A stretch of DNA of 64,000 nt from contig NZ_JALHAG010000001.1 of the NCBI RefSeq assembly GCF_022819085.1, positions 1,261,395 through 1,325,394 on the forward strand, written 5' to 3'. Source of the DNA: Planococcus ruber. Its GTDB lineage: Bacteria > Bacillota > Bacilli > Bacillales_A > Planococcaceae. A program made the translations under genes and the position numbers. This document shows positions 35,958-44,600 of this stretch, in pieces. Below the pieces are notes generated by a model. That model was given only the letters and a program-made list of their open reading frames with translations. It searched no databases and had not been told where the DNA came from. The first letter of the stretch is position 1, and every line of letters starts with the position of its first letter.

Positions 35958-38573
35958 ATGGCTTACCAACCAAAGTCTTACAAAAAATTCGTTGCAACTG
36001 CAGCGACAGCTACATTAGTAGCAACAGCAGTAGTACCTGCAGCTTTCGCAGCAGAAGTAAAACCTGCAGCATTCACTGACGTTGCTCAGCAATACCAAGC
36101 AGCTGTTGATTTCGTAGTAAACAACAACATTGCTAAAGGTTTGAACGAAACTCAATTCGGAGTTAGCGCTCAAATCAAACGTGGAGACGCAGCTATCATG
36201 ATCGCTAATGCAGCTGGTATTAACGATAAAGATGCACCTACTTCAGGATTCTCTGACGTACCAACTCGTGGCGTTCTAGCTATCAACTCTTTGAAAGCAG
36301 CTGGCGTTGTTAACGGTAAATCAGCTACAAACTTCGGTTTCAACGATTCAATCACTCGCGGTGAAGCAGCAATCATGCTTACTAACGCTTTCAAATTAAA
36401 AGGAAACAATGCAAACGTTAAATTCACTGATGTAAACGATCGTTACCTTTCTGCAGTAGCTGCTCTAGTTGCTAACGATGTAACTAACGGTATTTCAGCT
36501 ACTCAATTCGGTACTGCTAACAACATCAAACGTGGAGACTTCGCTCGCTTCCTTTACGCTTTGGAAGAATACATTGTTGGTGAAGAAGCTCCTGTAGCAG
36601 CTAATGTAAAAGCACTTAACGCTACTGAAGTTTTAGTAACTTTCAACAAAGAAGTTTTAGAAACTTCAGCTGAAACAATCGCTAACTATGAGTTTGATGC
36701 AGCAGCGCCATCACAACAAGCTAATATCGTTCCTACTGATATTGAATTGCAAGAAGGCGGTAAATCAGTAATCGTTCGCTTTGCACCAGGTGCATTAGTG
36801 GATAAAACAACTTACGATGTTACTGTAAACAACGTAATTACTACTGACTACCAAATCATCAAAGACTACGAAGAATCATTCCTATTTGAAGGAGACACAG
36901 TTGCACCTAAACTTGCAAATGTAAGTGTAGCTGGAACTAATTTACTTCTAACTTTTGATGAGCAAGTAAACTTTGTTGCTAATCAAACAGTATTGCGCGT
37001 AGATGGAACTCAAGTAAGCCTTGCTGGTGCTACTGCAGTTTCTAACGATGCAGGATCATACACTTATGCTGTTCCTGCTAACGGATTAGCTCTATTAAAT
37101 AAAGGTACACATTCACTTACATTAGTTGGTCTTGAAGATGTTGCTGGAAATGAAGCAGGCACTTTGAGCACTACTTACAATGTATCTGATGACGTAACAG
37201 CTCCAACAACTCAATCAATTACTGCTGTTGATTCTGATACTTTCAAAGTTACTTTCAGCGAAGCAGTAACAGCTCCAACTCTTAAAGTGCTTAAAGGTTC
37301 AACAGAATACACTACAGATGTAACAGTAGTACCAGGCACTGGCAACACTCAGTATTATGTAACTGTTGATACTGAAACTGGTTTTGAAGGAAATACACCT
37401 TTAAACCCACTTTACTCAGCTAACCAATCATCAGTAAATCTTTCTGTAACAGTTTCTAACTACCGCGATGCCGTTACTTTAGTTGGTAACCCGTTCACAG
37501 GAAATGTAACTTTAACTAGAGACACAACTGCACCAGCGTTGTTGAACAACTCACTAAACACTGTTGAAACAGTTACAGCTAACGAAGTTTCATCTACTGT
37601 GATCACTGTTCCATTCAATGAACTAGTTGCTTTGAACGGAGCACCTACAGTTAGAGTAACAACTCCTGCAGGCGTTGAAGTAGTAGCAAGCGGTGTCCGA
37701 GTTGTTCAAGGGCCAACAGCAACTACATCTGCAGTTGAATTGACGATTGCTGGTGCAGCACAAGCTGGAACGTACAGCATTGCATTCCCGGCAAATGCAC
37801 TTAGAGATGCAGAAGCTAACTATAATGCAGCTTTAACTGCTACAGCAGTAAGCGAAGCTCCAGCTAGATACCAAACATTGGCTGCAGGTTCAGTATCTGT
37901 ACCTTCTAATAATGTAATTAGCGTAAACTACGGTGAAGAAGTAACTGATTCAGCATTGACAGTTTCTAACTACACTTTAGATAATGCTCCACTACCTGCT
38001 GGAACAGTAGCAGTATTTGCTGGAAGCAAAAACGTAGTTGAACTTCGTTTACCATCTACTTTCACAGTAGTTGACGATGCAGCTTACAAATTTGAAATTT
38101 CACAAAACGTTAAGACTGCTCAAGGAGAAACTATCGTAGCAAATGCTGCAGCGACTCCTAAAGCTAACTACACACAAAACATCACTTTGCGTGATAACGT
38201 TGCACCAAGATTAGTATCTGCTCGCTACGCTGTACAAGCACAAGGTGATGCAACTACTAACCGTATTGAATTGACTTTCAGTGAAGGTGTAACTCTTAAT
38301 ACAGCTAACAACGTAACTGATGATTTCTCAGTACTAGTTAACGGAACTGCAATTGCAGTAACAGGCGCAACAGTTGATGGCGATAACGTTATCTTAACTA
38401 CTGCAGCTCCAATCAATGCAATTCAAGCTGCTACAGTATCGATCGTTCCACAAAACGCTGATACTAACCCATTAGTAGCAATCACTGATGATTCAATTTC
38501 AAGAAATGCAGCAGCAGCTGGAACAGTTTCAGTTTCAGGATCAGCTGTAATCCCAGCTTCTCAACAAAACTAA
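35958..38573 (+). CDS. Probable major S-layer protein with N-terminal SLH domains
   Basis: An 871-residue secreted protein with an AGGGAGGAAT site. Residues 1-31 are a signal peptide (ending AAFAAEV), about 32-215 are three SLH modules, and the rest is a chain of bacterial Ig-like beta domains with many Thr, Val, Asn and Ala. Each domain carries a phrase such as LLLTFDEQVN, FKVTFSEAVT or IELTFSEGVT, typical of SbsA-type Ig modules. Codon choice is strongly biased to GCT/GCA, ACT, GTT/GTA and AAC, unlike the GCG/GCC-rich neighbours, as expected of a very highly expressed gene. Its 3' end adjoins a group II intron and two headless reading frames, so it may be the 5' exon of an alternatively spliced gene. 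Confidence 0.88.
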   Translation: MAYQPKSYKKFVATAATATLVATAVVPAAFAAEVKPAAFTDVAQQYQAAVDFVVNNNIAKGLNETQFGVSAQIKRGDAAIMIANAAGINDKDAPTSGFSDVPTRGVLAINSLKAAGVVNGKSATNFGFNDSITRGEAAIMLTNAFKLKGNNANVKFTDVNDRYLSAVAALVANDVTNGISATQFGTANNIKRGDFARFLYALEEYIVGEEAPVAANVKALNATEVLVTFNKEVLETSAETIANYEFDAAAPSQQANIVPTDIELQEGGKSVIVRFAPGALVDKTTYDVTVNNVITTDYQIIKDYEESFLFEGDTVAPKLANVSVAGTNLLLTFDEQVNFVANQTVLRVDGTQVSLAGATAVSNDAGSYTYAVPANGLALLNKGTHSLTLVGLEDVAGNEAGTLSTTYNVSDDVTAPTTQSITAVDSDTFKVTFSEAVTAPTLKVLKGSTEYTTDVTVVPGTGNTQYYVTVDTETGFEGNTPLNPLYSANQSSVNLSVTVSNYRDAVTLVGNPFTGNVTLTRDTTAPALLNNSLNTVETVTANEVSSTVITVPFNELVALNGAPTVRVTTPAGVEVVASGVRVVQGPTATTSAVELTIAGAAQAGTYSIAFPANALRDAEANYNAALTATAVSEAPARYQTLAAGSVSVPSNNVISVNYGEEVTDSALTVSNYTLDNAPLPAGTVAVFAGSKNVVELRLPSTFTVVDDAAYKFEISQNVKTAQGETIVANAAATPKANYTQNITLRDNVAPRLVSARYAVQAQGDATTNRIELTFSEGVTLNTANNVTDDFSVLVNGTAIAVTGATVDGDNVILTTAAPINAIQAATVSIVPQNADTNPLVAITDDSISRNAAAAGTVSVSGSAVIPASQQN

Positions 38574-38616
38574 ACGAAACGTTACTCTATAAATTTCAAC
38601 CGAAATGAAATGAGTG

Positions 38617-38650
38617 GAAAATCAGTCCCTTTAATTAGGGGCTGATTTTC
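38617..38650 (+). terminator. 14-bp stem-loop after the S-layer stop codon
   Basis: GAAAATCAG (38617-38625), T-G and CCCT/AGGG pair with CTGATTTTC (38642-38650) around a TTAATT loop. The T run lies within the stem, so termination may be partial. The right arm can alternatively pair with AAAATCAGC at 38702-38710. Confidence 0.6.
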
Positions 38651-38731
38651 TAACTGTTTAATTGAATTAATCGGGGAAGTTCCGATTGCTGAAAACAGTT
38701 CAAAATCAGCAGCCTAATCCTCCTGCGTCCG

Positions 38732-39185
38732 GTGCGGAACTAACATTCCAAAAGGGCGAAGTCAGGTGAAGTCGTACTCATAAACGAGGCGGGGCTCTTT
38801 AAAAAATGGCTATGGCTAGGATAACGAATCCATGTAGGCAGGGTGAGGTAATCATTTATGCGAAGGTAAGCTAGGAGCTCATAACTGATCTGTTTATTTG
38901 AAATAATAAGCAGCGTTTGGCTAATTCGAACTGTTAATCTTTACGTTCTTATTCCTGGATAGTGGAAGCCTAAGGCAATTAAAAAGAGGGATCAATTAAA
39001 TGGAACGTTTGAAGTTCTGCTAGAAGAGGTGTGTTAGCACCAGTGAACCTTGCAGAATGGCAGCGGGTTTATAGTAGTGTTGATGATCGGCCGATTGTAT
39101 TTTATCAGTAATGGTAGAAGAGGAGAAAACCGATAGGAGCGAAGAAACCCAGTCTGTGATGCTTTCTGAAACTTATTTCCCTATA
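38732..39185 (+). ncRNA. Group II intron core, domains I-III (ORF-less)
   Basis: A 450-nt structured stretch without coding frames. It begins with GTGCGGAACTAACATTCC, fitting the GUGYG 5' end of group II introns. TATGG (38811-38815) and CCTAAG (38969-38974) are the two halves of the 11-nt GAAA-tetraloop receptor, and the domain V copies downstream carry a GAAA loop. GTAATGG (39108) and GGAGCGAAG (39136) resemble the domain II-III region of bacterial IIB introns. No reverse transcriptase ORF is present. Exact domain limits and the 5' splice site are not proven. Confidence 0.6.
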
Positions 39186-39210
39186 ATTTGTTTCAAATAT
39201 TAATTTTTAA

Positions 39211-39241
39211 GGTCCATCACTCAATGTGGTGGACTTTTTTT
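39211..39241 (+). terminator. Intrinsic terminator inside the presumptive intron domain IV
   Basis: GTCCATCAC and GTGGTGGAC form a 9-bp stem with a TCAAT loop, followed by seven T residues. It lies between the intron core and its domain V, so termination here would prevent splicing. Confidence 0.85.
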
Positions 39242-39634
39242 GGTATCTTCAAAATACTTTTATACTGAAAAATGAATTGTTCAAATAACTCTGATGAAAA
39301 AATAGTAAAGACTTCAATTTCTTTCTACTTAAAATGTGAAATAACAGAAAATAAAAAGAAGCACTATATAAATGTGAATTTTATAGATTTAAAAAACATA
39401 AATTTGACAAAGATTGAACAAGTACAAATTGATTTGCCTAATATATATGTAACCTTTATAACTTTTTTTAAAAGAATTTATCCAAACGTATTTAGGGCTA
39501 AAAGGAATAAAAGATTAAGTTTTTAACTATCTTTAGAGTAGATAAATAGTCCCGCGAAAAAGTTATATACTTGAATAGGATTATAGAGTATTATATTTGT
39601 AGGGAAAATTTTTAAGGGAATTGTCATAGATGGC
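39242..39634 (+). other. AT-rich presumptive intron domain IV remainder
   Basis: About 390 nt between the core and the first domain V. An 84-codon frame at 39272-39526 has no ribosome site, very AT-rich codons and no recognisable motif, so it is not called as a gene. Nothing resembling an intron-encoded protein remains. Confidence 0.45.
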
Positions 39635-39714
39635 ACGCCGTATGCGATGAAAGTCGCTTGTGCGGTGTAGGCTTGTTATAAAACCGAAAGATAGAGAAGG
39701 TATAAGACAAGAAT
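39635..39714 (+). ncRNA. Group II intron domains V and VI, copy 1
   Basis: Domain V is 39635-39668, exactly 34 nt: an ACGCCGTA/TGCGGTGT-type lower stem, a 2-nt TT bulge, a GCGAT/GTCGC upper stem and a GAAA tetraloop. After an AGG linker, domain VI is 39672-39711, closed by CTTGT/ACAAG and an ACC/GGT inner pairing with an A-rich internal loop that could supply the branch-point A. AAT (39712-39714) fits the A-Y 3' end of group II introns. It differs from copy 2 by a single base in the bulge. Confidence 0.88.
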
Positions 39715-40050
39715 AGCGAACCAAACGAAACTATAGTAGCAGTGAATGATTTCAGAGTAGGCGGTTACAAAGGAGAAGGAGAATTAACTTTTCGGTTTAG
39801 TGCAGTTACAGGTGCTGATACTTTGAAAGTACAACAATCCTCTGATGGTGGGGAAACATGGCTGGATTCAACAATTACCTCCGTTTTTGATGGTCCGGGA
39901 GAGAATTACACTGGAACTACTACATTGACCGAAACCAGCACTGCTGTACGTGTAGGAGGGTTAACGTCTGGAACCTCTTATGATTTCAAATTGGTCGGTA
40001 CAGATGAAGGCAAAGAAATTGAATCCAATACTGTGAGAACGACTTACTAA
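39715..40050 (+). CDS. Headless 3' exon A, 112 codons incl. stop (fibronectin-III-like)
   Basis: Directly after the domain VI 3' end the frame AGC GAA CCA is open for 111 sense codons to TAA. Codons upstream of it hit a stop within the intron, and there is no ATG or ribosome site at the start; a GTG at 39742 lacks one too. The product is Thr/Gly/Glu-rich and beta-type (GEGELTFRF, TADTLKVQQ-like strands, GLTSGTSYDFKLVG), close to a fibronectin type III fold. It would be translated only if spliced to an upstream exon. Inferred to be an alternative C-terminal module of a surface protein, probably the S-layer protein. Confidence 0.6.
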   Translation, partial: SEPNETIVAVNDFRVGGYKGEGELTFRFSAVTGADTLKVQQSSDGGETWLDSTITSVFDGPGENYTGTTTLTETSTAVRVGGLTSGTSYDFKLVGTDEGKEIESNTVRTTY

Positions 40051-40064
40051 TTTCAACAACATCG

Positions 40065-40093
40065 AAAACCCCGCCAATTGGTGGGGTTTTCTT
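40065..40093 (+). terminator. Intrinsic terminator after exon A
   Basis: An 11-bp stem AAAACCCCGCC/GGTGGGGTTTT with an AATT loop and T residues, 14 nt after the exon A stop codon. Confidence 0.92.
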
Positions 40094-40255
40094 ATGAAAA
40101 AGATACTGTTCGCATCGGCTAAAAAGAGTAATTAATTGATATAATTTTTTCCTGTTCTTTACATAAATTAATACGAAAATAAATATATACTTTTTATATC
40201 AGTTAAAGTATTATAACTTTAGGGAATAAGTTAGTAAAAGAATATTGCAGATTGC

Positions 40256-40335
40256 ACGCCGTATGCGATGAAAGTCGCTCGTGCGGTGTAGGCTTGTTAT
40301 AAAACCGAAAGATAGAGAAGGTATAAGACAAGAAT
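40256..40335 (+). ncRNA. Group II intron domains V and VI, copy 2
   Basis: Domain V (40256-40289) and domain VI (40293-40332) repeat copy 1 exactly except for TC in place of TT in the domain V bulge. Identity continues through GAATAGCGAA and then stops, so the repeated unit is the 3' end of the intron and not the following exon. Upstream of domain V the two copies share little, apart from a TAGGGAA stretch. No domain I-IV sequence accompanies this copy. Confidence 0.88.
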
Positions 40336-40659
40336 AGCGAAAAAGTAACACAACTTGCTTTTGAACGCGGAGAGAGTGCATATGATTATATTGTAGTGGG
40401 AGAAAAATTTGAATGGTCAGATTCAATTACTGGGATCTATTATTATTTCTTAGGGTCCGAAGCTTCTAATGGTTCAAGTGAGGAATCAAGACTAGAAATT
40501 CCGAAACTTTCGGAGTCTGAAAATGGTTTTGGTTATATAATCGAAACAAACCGAATCGGTATTCCGAATGGCGCTCCAAGTAATATGGTTTTCACTATTG
40601 AAACAGATGGATATGGCACATATAAAGCCACTGTACCGAATGATGAAAGAGGAATTTAA
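40336..40659 (+). CDS. Headless 3' exon B, 108 codons incl. stop
   Basis: After the second domain VI the frame AGC GAA AAA is open for 107 sense codons. It is in the same phase relative to the 3' splice site as exon A, so both would fuse to the same 5' exon in the same frame. There is no start codon with a ribosome site at its beginning. The acidic, Tyr- and Ser-rich product (YDYIVVGEKFEWSDS, IPNGAPSNMVFTIETDGYGTYKA) is unrelated to exon A by eye and not recognised. A terminator follows. Inferred to be a second alternative C-terminus. Confidence 0.6.
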   Translation, partial: SEKVTQLAFERGESAYDYIVVGEKFEWSDSITGIYYYFLGSEASNGSSEESRLEIPKLSESENGFGYIIETNRIGIPNGAPSNMVFTIETDGYGTYKATVPNDERGI

Positions 40660-40676
40660 AACATTATAAGAGACTA

Positions 40677-40701
40677 AGCTTCGCCTTATGGCGAAGTTTT
40701 T
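40677..40701 (+). terminator. Intrinsic terminator after exon B
   Basis: CTTCGCC/GGCGAAG with a TTAT loop and five T residues. Confidence 0.88.
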
Positions 40702-41084
40702 ATTTGCAGTTATGGACGGTCAGATGCAAATAATTGTTCTGAAATTGGACTAGTACTCCAAAAATGAGCCACATTCAGAAACCTTAACGGTTTCAAGATT
40801 TGGCTTTTGCATGTTTGGAAGAAGTAAAAAGAGTCATAATTGAATGGAGCAAAAGCAAGAAAAAGGAGGAAAGGGAGGTCTGAACGATAGATCCTAAATA
40901 AAGTCTTAAGGCTGAATTATCTTGTTAACTTAATAAAACTTTTGTTATGAAGAAAAATATATATAGATTTATAGTCGTAAGAATAAATACCTGCTACAAT
41001 ATTTAAGTTAACAATATTTGGATGGCATAAACCACTTGGAAATTGTTATTGGAAAACCAGCACAAAGGGAGAGGGGAAATTACA
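40702..41084. other. Intergenic region before the Excalibur gene
   Basis: About 380 nt with no supported gene. It contains a small GAAACC-TTAA-CGGTTTC-type hairpin near 40780-40797 and AT-rich sequence that should include the promoter of the next gene. No third domain V copy is found here. Confidence 0.5.
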
Positions 41085-41360
41085 ATGAAAAAACTTAGTT
41101 TTGCAGTTTTGTCTGCGATGGTGGCACTTAGCTTTACTTTCAGTGCAGCACCAATGCCGGCAGATGCAGCAGGGGCGAAAGTGAAGACGTATGCGAACTG
41201 CAAAGAGATCAACAAGGTCTATGCAGGCGGTATTGCCCGTTCTTCAAAAGCGACAAATAAAGGCGGAAAATCGAAGTATAAACCGTTCGTTTCTCAAGCT
41301 TTATATGATGCTAACAAGAAAAGCGACCGCGATAAAGACAATATCGCTTGCGAACGATAA
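41085..41360 (+). CDS. Small secreted Excalibur calcium-binding protein
   Basis: The start is ATG 41085 (GAGGGG site upstream), giving 91 residues; an upstream in-frame codon lacks a ribosome site. A signal peptide ending near ADAAG (about residue 29) is followed by an Excalibur domain: YANCKEINKVYAGGIA at its start and DRDKDNIACE at its end. The latter is the DxDxDGxxCE-type calcium loop with a partner Cys in ANC. It is a free secreted domain with no enzyme attached and may bind calcium at the cell surface. It is monocistronic. Confidence 0.88.
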   Translation: MKKLSFAVLSAMVALSFTFSAAPMPADAAGAKVKTYANCKEINKVYAGGIARSSKATNKGGKSKYKPFVSQALYDANKKSDRDKDNIACER

Positions 41361-41375
41361 AATATGAATTCAGAT

Positions 41376-41412
41376 AAAAGCCTCTCAGCTTCTAAGCTGA
41401 GAGGCTTTTTCA
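41376..41412 (+). terminator. Intrinsic terminator after Excalibur gene
   Basis: AAGCCTCTCAGCT pairs with AGCTGAGAGGCTT across TCTA, then T residues. Confidence 0.93.
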
Positions 41413-41467
41413 AATTGTAAAAGATAGGAAAAATTACTGACAAACATTTACAAATATAACACAATTA

Positions 41468-41496
41468 TTGGAAATATAATAAAAAAATTATAAAAT
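41468..41496 (+). promoter_or_regulatory. Candidate sigma-A promoter of the giant SLH gene
   Basis: TTGGAA (41468-41473) and TAAAAT (41491-41496) are 17 nt apart in an otherwise AT-rich 250-nt leader region. Confidence 0.35.
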
Positions 41497-41663
41497 GTAT
41501 TGAAATTTACAATAATATTGCTAACATGAGAATATAGCACCAATTATATAAGTGTATTTATGACTTTGTAACCTTTAACTTGTAATTTTGTGGTTTATTT
41601 TGGTAAATACATCTGTATGGGCGGCTGTTAAACATTTAGAGAGAATACGGGGGAACCATCATA

Positions 41664-44600
41664 ATGGCCTATTTATCAAATTCACACCGCAAATTTGCAG
41701 CTGCAGCAATTACGGCTTCACTAGTCGCAACAGCTGTTGTACCTGCTTATGCAGCACCTTATTCAGATGTATCAAACCGCTACGATGAAGCAATCAACTA
41801 TTTAACTGAAAACCAGATTGCTCAAGGAATTACTGCTACTAGTTTTGGGACAGCCCAACCAATTAAGCGTGCAGATGTAGCAGTAATGGTCGCAAAAGCA
41901 CTGAAGCTAGATGTAAATGCACCTGCTGATTCTGGATTTACAGATGTGCCGAAACGTGCAAAAAACTATGTGGATGCATTGAAAGCAGCTGGCATTGTTA
42001 ATGGCAAAACCGCTACTACTTTTGCTTCGGATCAAGAAATTACGCGCGGCGAAGCGGCCATCATGCTGGCAAAAGCGTTTAACCTGAAGGGTGAAAAAAC
42101 TAAAATGACTTTCACTGATGTATCTTCACGGTACGCAGACTCAGTTGCTGCACTAGTAGCAACTGAAATCACTTCTGGAAAAACGAAAACTTCATTTGGC
42201 ACTACTCAAGCCATCACACGCGGTGAATTTGCTATTTTCCTTCATAAACTATCGAAATTGGAAAATGCAGCACCGTCTTCTGCCATAGTGAAAAACGAAC
42301 TGGAATTGCAAGCCGCTTTAAAAAATACAGACATCCAACATATTTTATTGGCAGAAAGTATCGTTTTATCTAAAGACCTTATCATTAAACGAAATGTAAA
42401 ATTAGATTTAAATGGGCAGGTATTGACCGGAAATATAAGCTATGAAAATAATGCAAACTCGGATTTCTTTTTAACGTCGTCTATAAAAAGCGGCAAGTTA
42501 GCCGGGAATTTAACTGTCAACGTACCCAATGCTGATTTCACTGTCGGAGAAAACGTTGAAATTACTGGGCTAACCACGATTGTTAATGTCAAAGCAAGTA
42601 CGTTTTACAACAGAGGAATCTTGCATTCAGTCGTAATTAGAGACATCGATGGCGCAAGTTTTGCTAATGTAGAAAATGGCATCGTATTAGACGAATTGGC
42701 GCTAGACACAACAGGGAAAGTGGCATTAATCGGTTCAATCAATTTGGTAACCGTAAATCAAGCTGCAAGAGTCAATGTCGGTGAACAATCTTCAGTGAAG
42801 AAAATGATCTTTAAAGCAAACGGGGCTACAATCGATAACTTTAAAGGGAAAATCGATATACTGGAAGCGCTTCAAGGCATTATCGTTAAAGATTCTTTTG
42901 GTAAGTTGGTAGAAATGAATACTGAGAATCCAGGCAGTCCAGGCATCATTACGACAGCTTACGTGAAAAATCTCGAAGAGCTGGAAGCGGCATTAGCTGC
43001 AGAGCGAATCAAAACCATCAACTTAACTCAAAATATTGAGGGGTTAACCGAGCAGATTAAAATCAATCGTACAGTGAACCTGAATGGACGAGGGTTTAAG
43101 CTCCAGTTCACCAATCGTTTAAACACGGCACAAACCGGTGAAAGAAGCGGAATTGTCATTTTGGCAGATCAAGCGAAAGTCTTTGATTTAAATGTAAAAA
43201 TGGCAGACGTTAACGGGTGGGAAGGAACTTATGCCCTTCAAGTTTATGGAGCGAAGGATGTGCTATTGCATAATTTTACAGGAACCGGCGCTGATGCAGC
43301 TTTGTTAGTCAACGGCTCAACTGTTGAATTGACAGGTACAACGACAGTAGAAGGAAATGAGTTCGGTGGGATTGAAGTATCGAAAGGGTCGGATGCAACA
43401 CTCTTCAACTCAGAATTGAAAGTGTCCGGATCAATCATCAATACACAGGAAACTACTGGAACGCCAACGATTTGGGCAGTGGAAGGAAAAGGCAGTGTCA
43501 GCGGGAACGCGCCTGCCCATTCAAGTTCACTTATTAAGCCGGGGCAAGTCCAGTATTATGTAAGCAAAGCACCTGTCGATGCCTTCCATAAAAGCTTTAT
43601 TGAGGCAGCAAGCCTTCCGTTTTATCAATTGGTCGATTTAGACTTGCCATTGGATAAACTGGAATCACCGATAAAAGAAGTCTTTAAAGACTGGGAGACA
43701 GAACTGGAATTATTGGAAGAAGAAAAAGTGTCCGAATCTAATCAGATGTTGATCCAGGGAATAGAAAAGAATGCGGCAAGTTATATCAGTGACCGAATCA
43801 TCCGGTTTACCCGTTTAATTGCAGCTGAAGATTATACCGTGAAAAGCTTTGAAAAGTTGACAGCAGCAAAAGAAATAGCCGTGCCAGCAACTTTTGGCGA
43901 GGCAATTGAAAAAGCAGCGAAGGTCAATGAGGCAGTTGCCCAACTGGTATTTGCAGCGCAGGCTGATCTGGACCTCGCTGTGGCAAAAGCGGACGCGTTA
44001 AAAGAAGCAGATTACGCGGCAGCGAGCTATCAGCGCGTAAAAGAAGCGGCCGGTTTGGCGCAGCCACACAGCAACCAGGAAGCGATAGCGAAAGTAGAAG
44101 CGGTTTCTTTAGCTCTTTCAGCGCTTGTGTTTGAAAGCCAGAAAACATTGGACGAGGCAATCAATTCTGCAACAGCATTAGCAAAAAAAGACTATACGTT
44201 AGCAAGTTTTGCTGAGGTCGAAGAAGCTCTTAATCTACCGTTGCCGACAAGCAACCAATTGGCCAAGGAAAAAGCGGAAGCGATCCAAACAGCGATGGCA
44301 GGACTGATTTTCAAGAATCAGCAGGATTTAGATGCAGCGTTAAGAAAGGCAGAAACTTACGTAGCGGTTGATTTCACGGCAGCTAGTTTTAATGAATTGG
44401 AACTGGCTATCGTTTTGAAAAAGCCGCAAAGCAATCAAGAAGTATTAAACAAAATAGCGGTGATTCACCAGGCTATTTCTGAACTGGTATTTGCAGATCA
44501 AGGCAAATTAAATGAAATTGCACTGGAAGCAGGGGCTTTGGTTGAAGCAGATTATACCGCTGACAGCTATGAAAAGGTAAGCGGTGCTTTGATGATTCCT

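Noticed and set aside
38732..39185. Other large structured RNAs such as OLE, GOLLD or ROOL
   Set aside because: The GUGCG end, the tetraloop-receptor halves and two downstream domain V-VI units fit a group II intron better, and none of the usual gene neighbours of those RNAs is present.
39272..39526. 84-codon open frame inside the presumptive intron domain IV
   Set aside because: No ribosome site, very AT-rich composition, no recognisable motif; it lies directly after a terminator and before domain V, so chance is more likely.
40702..41084. Insertion sequence remnant or third domain V copy
   Set aside because: No transposase fragment, no terminal inverted repeats and no ACGCCGTATGCGAT-type domain V sequence could be found.
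41415..41663. WalR box near 41560 (TGTAAC..TGTAAT)
   Set aside because: The half-sites are 8 nt apart, not the required 5.
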